Shown here piece by piece: positions 27,570 through 35,236 of a DNA stretch of 64,000 nt. The translations under genes and the position numbers were made by a program. How positions within the stretch are numbered: position 1 is the stretch's first letter; each line of letters starts with the position of its first letter. Under the pieces are notes generated by a model. That model worked only from the letters and a program-made list of their open reading frames with translations. It was not told where the DNA came from and made no database searches. This DNA comes from Nitrospina sp. (GTDB taxonomy: Bacteria; Nitrospinota; Nitrospinia; Nitrospinales; VA-1), in NCBI GenBank assembly GCA_018653085.1, contig JABIAY010000053.1:190561-254560 (forward strand), given 5' to 3'.

Positions 27570-28707
27570 GACTTTGAATCTTGAAAAAATAAGACAAGAG
27601 TTTCCGGTGACCCGGGAGTTGACCTTTTTCGATCATGCCCGGGTGGCTCCTTTGCCCGAGCGGGTGCGCAAGGTCGTGACGGGATTTGTTGATGAGGCCA
27701 CCCGTTTTGGTACGGCCCATTACGAAACCTGGATGGCTGGGATCGAGCGGTCCCGGAAAAGTTTCGCCCGTCTCATCAACGCCGGAACGGATGAGGTGGC
27801 TTTCGTCAAAAATACTTCTGAAGGACTTTCCATTGTTGCTAACGGACTGGATTGGAAGTCTGGCGACAATGTGGTTATCCCTGACATCGAATTTCCTGCC
27901 AATGTTTACCCGTGGTGGAACTTAAAACGTCTGGGAGTGGAAACCCGCATGGTTCACGCCATCGAAGGGCGGGTGTTGTTTGACGACCTGGTCAAACAGG
28001 TGGACGCACGGACGCGACTCATTTCTGTCAGTTCTGTGGAATGCAATAGCGGCTTTCGCTTCGACCTCAATCGCATCGGTACGTTCTGCAAGGAAAAGGG
28101 CATCCTGTTTTGCGTCGATGCCATTCAAAGCCTGGGCCTCCTGCCGATGGATGTGAAACGCGACCATATCGATTTTCTCTCAGCCGATGGGCATAAGTGG
28201 ATGCTCAGTGTCGAAGGACTTGGCGGATTCTATATTTCCAAGGATGTCCTGGAAAAGGTGTATCCGGTAACGGTGGGATGGGGGAATATGGTCAACGCCG
28301 AAAATTTTATGGACTACGAATTTGCTTTCAGGCCGGGGGCGCGACGTTTCGAAGAAGGTTCGCCCAATACGATGAGCATCCACGCGTTTGGTTCTGCGCT
28401 GGATTTACTGATGGAAACAGGCATTGAAAATATCGAGCGGCGGGTGATGACTCTTGGTGACACGATTCTCGAACAACTCAACCGGCGCGGACTGAAAGTA
28501 TACAGCTCCACCCGAGAGGGAGAACGCTCCGGCAATATTGCTTTCATCATGAATCAGGATATCAGTCGTCTTGATAAATGGATGCTGGAGAACAAGGTTA
28601 AGCTCACCGTCCGCGATGGTCTTGTCCGCCTCTCCCCGCATTTTTATAATAGCGAGGACGAAATCCTTAAATTCTTCGACCTGTTAGATGGATATTCGAA
28701 AAAGTAG
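27568..28707 (+). CDS. class V aminotransferase (cysteine desulfurase / epimerase-like)
   Basis: 379 residues. Fold type I PLP enzyme: FFDHARVAPLP at the N-terminus, NTSEGLSIVANGL, the PLP-contacting DAIQSLGLLP and the Schiff-base Lys in SADGHKWMLSVEGLGGFY, with a GSPNTMSIHAFGSAL segment. It resembles the NifS/isopenicillin-N-epimerase-like group without a clear substrate; the loop expected to carry the active-site Cys of true desulfurases is not evident. The start is TTG 27568 or TTG 27574; either uses GGGGGGA from the adjoining palindromic element as ribosome site. No ATG is possible before residue 53. Confidence 0.82.
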   Translation: MTLNLEKIRQEFPVTRELTFFDHARVAPLPERVRKVVTGFVDEATRFGTAHYETWMAGIERSRKSFARLINAGTDEVAFVKNTSEGLSIVANGLDWKSGDNVVIPDIEFPANVYPWWNLKRLGVETRMVHAIEGRVLFDDLVKQVDARTRLISVSSVECNSGFRFDLNRIGTFCKEKGILFCVDAIQSLGLLPMDVKRDHIDFLSADGHKWMLSVEGLGGFYISKDVLEKVYPVTVGWGNMVNAENFMDYEFAFRPGARRFEEGSPNTMSIHAFGSALDLLMETGIENIERRVMTLGDTILEQLNRRGLKVYSSTREGERSGNIAFIMNQDISRLDKWMLENKVKLTVRDGLVRLSPHFYNSEDEILKFFDLLDGYSKK

Positions 28708-28708
28708 G

Positions 28709-28757
28709 TTGACACGGCCCACAAGGGGTTTTATTATTAAGTTAGTTGGTTAACTAA
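28709..28757 (+). promoter_or_regulatory. tetR promoter with overlapping palindromic operator
   Basis: TTGACA (28709-28714), a 17-bp spacer and TATTAT (28732-28737) make a near-consensus sigma-70 promoter. The palindrome TTAGTT-ggtt-AACTAA (28742-28757) lies at about the transcription start, 13 bp before the tetR ATG. This placement fits autorepression. Confidence 0.65.
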
Positions 28758-28770
28758 ATTTTAGGGGATT

Positions 28771-29328
28771 ATGCCAAGAGTGAGTGATAAACGAGAAAAG
28801 TTGGTGCAGTCCGCAGGAAAACTGTTCCATCAGGTGGGGTTCAACCAGACTTCCATCGCGGATATTGCTGAGGACTCAGGAGTTCCATTAGGGAATGTTC
28901 ATTATTACTTCAAGACCAAAGCGGATTTAATTTCTGCGGTTCTGGATCATCGGAGGGAGTCCCTTAAATCCTGGTATGAAGAATTGGAGAAACTCCCGAA
29001 CCCAAAAGCACGCTTGGTGCAAATGCTAACTGATATGGAAGCGATGAAGCACAAGTTAGCCAAATATGGGTGCCCTGTCGGCAGTCTCTGTCAGGAATTG
29101 GATAAGGAGAGGATGCCGGTTGCCAAGCAGGCGGATGGCTTGATCAAAATGCAGTTGAAATGGATCACCGACCAGTTTCGCGAGCTGGGCAAAAAAGACG
29201 CTGAGGAATTGGGTCTTCGGTTGACGACCGCGATTCATGGGACCGGGGTGGTGGCCAATGCTATGAAAGATGCCAGGATTATTGAATGTGAAATTGAGCG
29301 GCTGAAATCATGGGTCAGAAAACTCTAA
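28771..29328 (+). CDS. TetR/AcrR-family transcriptional repressor
   Basis: 185 residues. An N-terminal TetR helix-turn-helix (about 10-55) reads KLFHQVGFNQTSIADIAEDSGVPLGNVHYYFKTKADLISAVL. A C-terminal ligand domain carries YGCPVGSLCQELDKE, as in YxaF/LmrA-like members. It begins an operon with an SDR and a peroxiredoxin-like gene, so it probably senses an electrophile or oxidant and controls both. A TTAACTAA-type motif occurs in front of itself (28742-28757) and of the SDR gene (29343-29360). The ligand is unknown. Confidence 0.88.
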   Translation: MPRVSDKREKLVQSAGKLFHQVGFNQTSIADIAEDSGVPLGNVHYYFKTKADLISAVLDHRRESLKSWYEELEKLPNPKARLVQMLTDMEAMKHKLAKYGCPVGSLCQELDKERMPVAKQADGLIKMQLKWITDQFRELGKKDAEELGLRLTTAIHGTGVVANAMKDARIIECEIERLKSWVRKL

Positions 29329-29342
29329 AAATTTCGACTTAA

Positions 29343-29360
29343 TTAAGTTATTTAACTAAC
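29343..29360 (+). promoter_or_regulatory. candidate second TetR operator
   Basis: AGTTA-tt-TAACT followed by AAC lies 36-53 bp upstream of the SDR start. It shares TTAACTAA with the palindrome at 28742-28757. The half-site spacing differs (2 instead of 4-6 bp), so the match is partial. Confidence 0.35.
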
Positions 29361-29395
29361 AAAATTAAAATCATAAAACTTGAAGAGGTAAGAAA

Positions 29396-30154
29396 ATGAA
29401 AATTAAAAATTCAACAGCATTGGTGACAGGTGCGAATCGGGGAATTGGCAAGGCTTATGTGGAGGCCCTGATTAAGCGGGGGGCTAAAAAAGTCTATGCC
29501 GCCATGCGCGATGTGGAGGCTTTTAAAAAATCTGCTCCGGAGAGTTTAGAGAAATATAAAGATGTTTTGGAGCTTATACCTCTGGATATTACCAATGAAG
29601 AGCAGATCGCTTCTGCGGTGGGAAAAGCGGGGGGTATCGATTTGCTCATTAATAATGCGGGAATTGCCAATTATACCGGTTTGATTGCCGCCAAAAACCT
29701 GGGCCCTGTGCGTCAGGAAATGGACGTGAATTATTTTGGAACGCTTTCCATGATCCGCGCGTTTGCTCCCGTTCTGGAAAAAAATGGAGGTGGCACGATT
29801 GTCAATGTTCTTTCGGTTGCCAGTCTGGCTAATTTCCCAATTCTGGGATCTTATTCCGCATCGAAAGCGGCTCTTTACTCGTTAACCCAGGGGGTCCGGG
29901 CAGAGTTGGATCAACAGGGGACGCATGTATTGGGGGTGTATCCGGGTCCCATAGACACCGATATGGCAAAAGATGTTCCCATGGATAAAAGTTCGCCTGA
30001 AGAAACTGCGAACGGGACTTTGCAGGCTATCGAAGAAGGGCAGGAGGATGTTTTTATCGATGTCTTTGCAATACAGTTTCAAAAAGATTTCCAGAGCAGT
30101 CCGATAGGTATCGCCAAGCAGTTTGTGGAAATGTTGCCGGAGGCGGTTGCTTAA
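29396..30154 (+). CDS. short-chain dehydrogenase/reductase
   Basis: 252 residues. Classical SDR: TGANRGIG (11-18) for NAD(P), NNAGI, catalytic Ser in VLSVASLANF, and Tyr153/Lys157 in YSASKAAL; PGPIDTDMAKD follows. It reduces or oxidises an unknown carbonyl/alcohol. The good ribosome site GAAGAGG is 9 nt before ATG. It sits 67 bp behind tetR and 28 bp before the peroxiredoxin-like gene, suggesting a redox-stress operon. Confidence 0.87.
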   Translation: MKIKNSTALVTGANRGIGKAYVEALIKRGAKKVYAAMRDVEAFKKSAPESLEKYKDVLELIPLDITNEEQIASAVGKAGGIDLLINNAGIANYTGLIAAKNLGPVRQEMDVNYFGTLSMIRAFAPVLEKNGGGTIVNVLSVASLANFPILGSYSASKAALYSLTQGVRAELDQQGTHVLGVYPGPIDTDMAKDVPMDKSSPEETANGTLQAIEEGQEDVFIDVFAIQFQKDFQSSPIGIAKQFVEMLPEAVA

Positions 30155-30181
30155 TTTGTTCAGAACCAAGGAGAAAAAAGT

Positions 30182-30835
30182 ATGACTTTGAAGCAGAAAA
30201 TTCGAGATTTTCAAAAAGAAATAATTCCTAAGATTCCAGAGGAGGTTCTGAGTACTATCATGAGGACCTCTGAAGAGTTGGCTGAGCGAAACCTTGAGGC
30301 CGGGGCTTTAAAAAATGGGGATACCATCCCCTCCTTCGAATTGACCGATGCGCTGGGGGAGGCCAGGTCTTCCGACCAGTTTCTAAAAAATGGACCTTTG
30401 GTCATCAGTTTTTATCGGGGTGGCTGGTGTCCCTATTGCCATCTGGAGTTGCGGGCCCTGCAAAAAGTTCTGCCGGAAATAAAAGCCAGTAATGCGACCC
30501 TATTAGCAATTTCTCCGGAACTTCCAAACCACTCACTCACTACCCGGGAAAAATATGAATTGGAGTTTCCGGTTTTAAGCGATCCGGATAACCGGGTCGC
30601 CAAAAAATTTGGTCTGGTTTTTGAGCCAGCTAAAGAGCTGATACCTCTGTTTAAAGAAAATTTTAATTGGGATCTGGTCGCCATAAACGGGGCGGAAAAA
30701 GTGGAGCTACCCATTCCCGCGACTTATGTGGTGGGCCGGGAAGGAGTCATTCAGTTTGCTTTTGTGCAGTCGGATTATACCCAAAGGGCTGAACCTGAAA
30801 AAATTCTTGAGGTATTAAGAGGATGTGGTAATTAG
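30182..30835 (+). CDS. peroxiredoxin-like (AhpC/TSA, thioredoxin-fold) protein
   Basis: 217 residues. An N-terminal helical extension of about 45 residues precedes a thioredoxin fold with SFYRGGWCPYCHLEL (Cys83, Cys86) and the AISPELPNHS, PVLSDPDNRVAKKFGLVF and IPATYVVGREGVIQFAF blocks of the AhpC/TSA superfamily. The CxxC pair is unlike classical 2-Cys peroxiredoxins, so it may act as a peroxidase with an internal disulfide. It follows AAGGAGAA. The stop overlaps that of the convergent lipoprotein gene by 4 bp. Confidence 0.85.
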   Translation: MTLKQKIRDFQKEIIPKIPEEVLSTIMRTSEELAERNLEAGALKNGDTIPSFELTDALGEARSSDQFLKNGPLVISFYRGGWCPYCHLELRALQKVLPEIKASNATLLAISPELPNHSLTTREKYELEFPVLSDPDNRVAKKFGLVFEPAKELIPLFKENFNWDLVAINGAEKVELPIPATYVVGREGVIQFAFVQSDYTQRAEPEKILEVLRGCGN

Positions 30836-32145
30836 CCGGGTTGGACGGTGGTGATAAAATTTTTCAGTTTTTCTTTTTTCTGGATGAGTTGGGCGAGTTT
30901 AACTGCGTCTTCTTTGTTTTTAAATTTAGCCACTTGCACACGGTAAATCTTTTTGTTGTTCCGGCTCACGAAAGCGTTATAGCCTTTTTTTGCCAGTTTG
31001 CTCAAAAGGCTTTGAGCGTAGGCTTTGGTTTTATAGGCTCCCACCTGCACGGTATAAAAAGTCGCTGAGCGCGCCGGGTTATTTTTAATATTTTTGTCTG
31101 CTTTAACTATTTTGCGCGGTTGCTTCCCAGAGTTTTCGACAGGGGTTGGAGAGACCAGAGTTGCCTTCAACGCGTTCAGGGATATGAGGGTCTCGGCTTT
31201 TTGCGCTTTAGGCTCTGGGACGGGTGCCATTTCCGTTTCCACGGCCAGGACTTTGCGCACCAGCGGTTGTACCTTGTTTTGAGTTTTTCCCATCGTTTCG
31301 GGTGCGAGGGGAGCAGGATCATTTTTCAGAGGCAGAGTTTTCTTCTCGGCCTCCTGATGGGTTTCATCTGGCAAAACTTCCTCATCCAGGGTCAGTGCCT
31401 GGGCCCATTCGGCCTTGAGTTGCTGGAGTTCTTCAATTTTTTGTAAATCGAGCGTGGCTTTTTTCGCGATCACCGGATTTTCAAATTTGGAGTTTACTTC
31501 CGCACTTTCCGGTTTCTTTACCAGGGCGGTCAGCTTGTTGATCATTTTTGCAGTCATCTTGCGCAGATTGAATTTATTGGTCACAAACTGAATGGGAGCG
31601 AACAGGGCGGTGAAAATTCCAGTTGGAATTTTCCCGATGCCGGAAAAATCATGCTCCGTTTGTTCGGCTCGCCAGAGGATTTCTCCGGTCCGGGTGTCCA
31701 CCATTTGCACGGAGACGCTAAGCTCTATGGAAGAATGTACAATGAAGTAAGTGCGCTCCACTTTATTAATTCGACTGAATAAAACGGCATCCGCACCCAG
31801 GATTTCACCAAACTGCATGGGGTTGATAGTGAGAAAATTTGCGGGGTTGGTCAGGTTGTTCTGCTTTAGCAGGCCGTCCACAATATATTTTTCCAGCAAA
31901 TTGAATTGGGATTGTCTGAGGTTGGCATACAGGCCTTGCCGGAACATATCCGCCATTTCCTTTTGTCCCGGATGGCTCATTTCAATGGGCAGGATGGCCA
32001 CAGTCTGATTTTTGGACAGGCTGTTCAGGTTACCGGCCACTTTCGTCTGCAAGTCTGAAGCGCAACCGGAAACCAGGATTGCCAAAAGGAAGATCCACCG
32101 GTACTGCGCAAGAGCTGAAATATTTTTGCCAGTCAAAGAGATCAT
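30832..32145 (-). CDS. GNA1162-like (DUF799) lipoprotein with C-terminal SPOR domain
   Basis: 437 residues from ATG 32145, 4 nt after the stop of the preceding gene, giving translational coupling. A lipobox LAILVSGC lies at about residue 27. Residues 45-190 match the GNA1162/CsgG-like fold also seen in the partner gene (TVAILPIEMSHPG, ILGADAVLFSRI, VDTRTGEILWRAEQTEHDFSG). A Pro/Lys/Glu-rich linker follows (about 230-360), then a SPOR domain (YTVQVGAYKTKAYAQSLLSKLAKKGYNAFVSR...YRVQVAKFKNKEDA) that binds denuded peptidoglycan. The fusion would tether an outer-membrane lipoprotein to the cell-division wall; that role is inferred. Confidence 0.78.
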   Translation of the reverse strand: MISLTGKNISALAQYRWIFLLAILVSGCASDLQTKVAGNLNSLSKNQTVAILPIEMSHPGQKEMADMFRQGLYANLRQSQFNLLEKYIVDGLLKQNNLTNPANFLTINPMQFGEILGADAVLFSRINKVERTYFIVHSSIELSVSVQMVDTRTGEILWRAEQTEHDFSGIGKIPTGIFTALFAPIQFVTNKFNLRKMTAKMINKLTALVKKPESAEVNSKFENPVIAKKATLDLQKIEELQQLKAEWAQALTLDEEVLPDETHQEAEKKTLPLKNDPAPLAPETMGKTQNKVQPLVRKVLAVETEMAPVPEPKAQKAETLISLNALKATLVSPTPVENSGKQPRKIVKADKNIKNNPARSATFYTVQVGAYKTKAYAQSLLSKLAKKGYNAFVSRNNKKIYRVQVAKFKNKEDAVKLAQLIQKKEKLKNFITTVQPG

Positions 32146-32149
32146 AGGG

Positions 32150-33109
32150 TCAGTGGGTGGATGAAGGCCCAAATTGGGCCATGCTGGTTTTATAGAACTT
32201 TTTCCCGGTGAGGCCATTTTTATTTTTCAGGCTACCGATTATCAAAGAGCTGGTCACTTTATCGGAAGTCTTTATGGTGTAGCTTCCGGTGTAGAGTCCG
32301 GGCACGATTTCTTTTAAGGGTATGTTTGATTTCCAACTACCAATATCGAAATATCCGGTCAGCCCCGGGTCGCCTTTCAGGCTCACATAAATCCGATCAC
32401 GGGGTTTCAATTTCAGGTTCGGTTTTAAGTTGGTTTCGATGTCGGTGATCTCAGGCAAGCGAATGTTCTCTTTCCAGCTATCCGCAGGGTCCGGGATTTC
32501 TTTCATCATGTTGACCGAAAATGTCTCTGCTACTTTGAAATAGGCTTGGTGTACGTTTGCGTTATCCATTTGATCCTGGATGATATCGACAATTGTTGGC
32601 GAAAGGATTCCTGAATAAGCCATTTCTTTGTGTTCGGTTTCCCACAGAGTGTCTCCCGTTCTCAGGTCAAGCATGTCAATTTTTGCTTTGATGGAAGTTT
32701 CCGCGTGAATACCGCCAGTGAAGTTACTGGCCGACAGAACACGACCACGAATCACCGCGTCAACGCCCAGGATTTTCCGAAGCTCCTCGCGACTCAATTC
32801 CAAAATTTTACTGGAGTCCGTAAGACCCGCCTGGCTCAATTTTTGGTCAACGGTCTTCAGAGGCAGATCGACATAGCCGAGATAACTGAAATAATTGTAA
32901 AAACAGTCTCGGAACAGCTCGTGGGGAGAAACTTTTTCGGGATCCGGTGCCTCAAGGGTAAAGGGTAGGATGGCCACGGAGTGGGGTTGCATGTTTGAAC
33001 TTGTGTGTCCCTGACGAATTTCCAAGTCAACGGTGCCACACCCGGCAAGCAAGATGCCAGAATATGCGATGCACAATGCCAGGAATGGAAAGACACGGGA
33101 ATGGCCCAC
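32150..33109 (-). CDS. GNA1162-like (DUF799) outer-membrane lipoprotein
   Basis: 319 residues. Lipobox LLAGC (Cys24) after a hydrophobic signal. The body has SVAILPFTLEAPDPEKVSPHELFRDCFYNYFSYLGY, ILGVDAVIRGRVLSASNF and MLDLRTGDTLWETEHKEMAYSG, the same pattern as the downstream gene; a C-terminal beta-rich domain (about 225-319) reads PRDRIYVSLKGDPGLTGYFDIG. The two genes form a coupled pair and may encode subunits of one envelope complex. Function unknown. Confidence 0.75.
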   Translation of the reverse strand: MGHSRVFPFLALCIAYSGILLAGCGTVDLEIRQGHTSSNMQPHSVAILPFTLEAPDPEKVSPHELFRDCFYNYFSYLGYVDLPLKTVDQKLSQAGLTDSSKILELSREELRKILGVDAVIRGRVLSASNFTGGIHAETSIKAKIDMLDLRTGDTLWETEHKEMAYSGILSPTIVDIIQDQMDNANVHQAYFKVAETFSVNMMKEIPDPADSWKENIRLPEITDIETNLKPNLKLKPRDRIYVSLKGDPGLTGYFDIGSWKSNIPLKEIVPGLYTGSYTIKTSDKVTSSLIIGSLKNKNGLTGKKFYKTSMAQFGPSSTH

Positions 33110-33258
33110 GACTCAATACCTCTTATAAATTATTGATTAATTTGGTCTTCCTGCGCAATAAGGGTTAGTCAACTATATGAAATAACAGTGATTTTGTCAA
33201 TATTTTATGAAATTTGTTTAAATTTAACTAAGTTACTGGCTGGGGAATTTGGCCCCTT

Positions 33259-33287
33259 TTGTAATTTATCGGCATTTTTCTTATACT
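33259..33287 (+). promoter_or_regulatory. probable promoter of mlaC operon
   Basis: TTGTAA (33259-33264), 17-bp spacer and TATACT (33282-33287) lie 120 bp before the mlaC ATG. The rest of the 297-bp divergent gap is AT-rich with no recognisable gene. Confidence 0.45.
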
Positions 33288-33406
33288 GGATAAGGCCGGA
33301 TTGCCTCTGGCGAGAAGGAGAATTGGTGGGGTGCTTGATTAGGAAAACCATATTTGTTAAAGTTGCTGAAAATGGCTGATTTGGAACTAACCGTGAGGAT
33401 CTTTCG

Positions 33407-34036
33407 ATGAACAGGAAAAATATCTGGGTTTATGTATTGTTTGCGGTTTCGTTGTTTTGGGCTTCTGGACAGGTGTTTGCGCAATCGCAAATCACTGAGG
33501 ATCTAAAGGGGACCATCGATCAGGTTCTGGAAATTGTTTCCGACAAAGGCCTTAAGGACAACCCGACTTTAAGAAGGGAAAAACTACGCCAGGTGATCGG
33601 CCTGCGTTTCAACTATAAGCAGATGGTGATGCGCTCTCTGGCCAAGAACTATAAGGTCCGGAGCGATAAAGAGCGCGAAGAGTTCACTATGCTTTTTAAA
33701 AAACTGCTTGAAAACTCCTACGCCAGTAAAATTGAGAACTATCGGGATGAGACCATCAACTATGTCAGTGAACAGGTTAAGGGGAAATATGCCCTGGTCA
33801 AAACCGAGATTGTCCGCAAGGATGGTACGATCGATGTTGATTACAAAATGATTAAGGATAATGGTCAATGGCTGGTTTATGACTTTGTGATAGAAGGGGT
33901 CAGCCTGATCCGTAATTATAAGTCCCAGTTCACCAAAATAATCAGTACCGAATCTTATGCGGCCCTGGTCGGTAAGCTGAATAAGAAGATTCATGATCTT
34001 GAAGCCAGCAAAGAGGCGGATGCGGAAAACCTCTGA
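33407..34036 (+). CDS. mlaC: MlaC-like phospholipid-binding periplasmic protein
   Basis: 209 residues with signal peptide (1-25, SGQVFA). The Tgt2/MlaC fold shows DQVLEIVSDKGLKD, LRQVIGLRFNYKQMVMRSLAKNYK, EEFTMLFKKLLENSYASKIENY and the C-terminal VIEGVSLIRNYKSQFTKII. MlaC shuttles phospholipids or hopanoid-like lipids between outer-membrane and inner-membrane components. No mlaDEF genes are beside it; an MMPL/RND transporter gene lies 1.2 kb further on the opposite strand, a combination also seen in hopanoid-transport (HpnM/HpnN) contexts. Start ATG 33407 follows GAGGA. Confidence 0.85.
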   Translation: MNRKNIWVYVLFAVSLFWASGQVFAQSQITEDLKGTIDQVLEIVSDKGLKDNPTLRREKLRQVIGLRFNYKQMVMRSLAKNYKVRSDKEREEFTMLFKKLLENSYASKIENYRDETINYVSEQVKGKYALVKTEIVRKDGTIDVDYKMIKDNGQWLVYDFVIEGVSLIRNYKSQFTKIISTESYAALVGKLNKKIHDLEASKEADAENL

Positions 34037-34041
34037 GAGAC

Positions 34042-35064
34042 TTGAATCAGGTGTCCCGCATTAAAAGTTCTGCCCCCACCCGGATTGATTTAGCCGGGGG
34101 GACGCTGGACATCTGGCCTTTACATCTGTTTTTTGATAGCCCCCCCACCCTCAATGCGGCTATCGACCTTTATGCCACGGTAGAAATCCTTCCCCGAAAA
34201 GACAAGCGGATATTCTTAACCTCAGGCGATTTAGGTTTGAGCGACAACTTTCCCTCGCTGAGCGCGGTTCCAGACAATCATCCTTTGGAACTCATTGTGC
34301 GCACCTTGAAGTTCTATGCGCCAAAATCGGGACTGGAAATATCTACAGACTGCCAGGCTCCGCAAGGGTCGGGCATTGGTGGTTCCTCGGCTTTGAATAT
34401 TGCCTTGCACGGGGCACTCAACCGTTTTACCGGCCGGGGTTACCGCAAGGCTGAGATGATTGAAATCGCCAAAAATATTGAGACTCAGGTTATTAAGGTT
34501 CCCGCAGGATGTCAGGATTATTATCCGGCGATGTATGGAGGGGTGAGAAAAGTTTTGCCCGGAGTGCGAGGCACCGAAACTGAAAAGTTTGATATCAGCC
34601 CTGCCGAGCTGACCCGGCATTTTGTCCTGTGTTATACCGGCAAACCGAGAAACTCGGGGATCAATAACTGGGATGTGACGAAAAAGGCTGTGGATGGCAA
34701 CAAGACAGTGATCCGTCACCTGAAATCCATTCGGGATTGTGCCGTGGAAATGGAGCGGGCATTGAGCCGGGGACATCTTAAAAGTATAGCCCCGATTTTT
34801 GCCCGGGAATGGAAAGCCCGAAAACAGTTGGCTCCCAATATCAGTACTCCCCAGATGGATCGGTTGATGCGTGCCGCCCAGAAAAAGGGTGCATTGGCTG
34901 GCAAGGTCTGCGGTGCAGGTGGCGGCGGGTGCGTGGCCTTCATTGTGCCACCAGCCAAAAAACAATCCGTCATGGAAGAACTCACCTCAAAGGGCGGGCA
35001 AGTGCTCCCCTTCCGTTTCGTCTCCCGCCCACTGGCCGTGAAGGCAACTAGCAATAGCGATTAG
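34042..35064 (+). CDS. GHMP-family sugar kinase
   Basis: 340 residues from TTG 34042 (GTG 34051 also possible), 5 bp after mlaC. The GHMP motifs are present: APTRIDLAGGTLDIWPL, the ATP loop QGSGIGGSSALNIALHGAL, and C-terminal GALAGKVCGAGGGGCVAF. It resembles D-glycero-D-manno-heptose 7-phosphate kinase or L-fucose-type kinases, which feed surface-sugar nucleotide synthesis. The last residues (about ATSNSD) are encoded by ACTAGCAATAGCGATTAG, which belongs to the palindromic repeat that follows, so the stop codon is repeat-derived. Confidence 0.82.
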   Translation: MNQVSRIKSSAPTRIDLAGGTLDIWPLHLFFDSPPTLNAAIDLYATVEILPRKDKRIFLTSGDLGLSDNFPSLSAVPDNHPLELIVRTLKFYAPKSGLEISTDCQAPQGSGIGGSSALNIALHGALNRFTGRGYRKAEMIEIAKNIETQVIKVPAGCQDYYPAMYGGVRKVLPGVRGTETEKFDISPAELTRHFVLCYTGKPRNSGINNWDVTKKAVDGNKTVIRHLKSIRDCAVEMERALSRGHLKSIAPIFAREWKARKQLAPNISTPQMDRLMRAAQKKGALAGKVCGAGGGGCVAFIVPPAKKQSVMEELTSKGGQVLPFRFVSRPLAVKATSNSD

Positions 35065-35215
35065 AGCCGAGAAAACGTTTGCCGGCCTCATAAAGACATT
35101 GCAATTTACTAGCGGAGGTTCTCCGCCCACTCCGCGTGGGGCGAATTAGCAATAACTCTTCTGGCAAGCGATAGGTTAACTCGGCGCAATCAAGCTTTTG
35201 CTCGTTATCTTTCTT
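35045..35215. repeat. dispersed palindromic repeat cluster
   Basis: Modules ACTAGCAATAGCGATTAG, GCCGAGAAAACGTTTGCC, TACTAGCGGAGG, CCACTCCGCGTGGGG, TAGCAATAACTCTTCTGGC and TTAACTCGGCGC. It separates the convergent GHMP kinase and MMPL genes and overlaps the 3' end of the former. Confidence 0.75.
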
Positions 35216-35236
35216 TTGTGGATTGCCAATTTGTGG

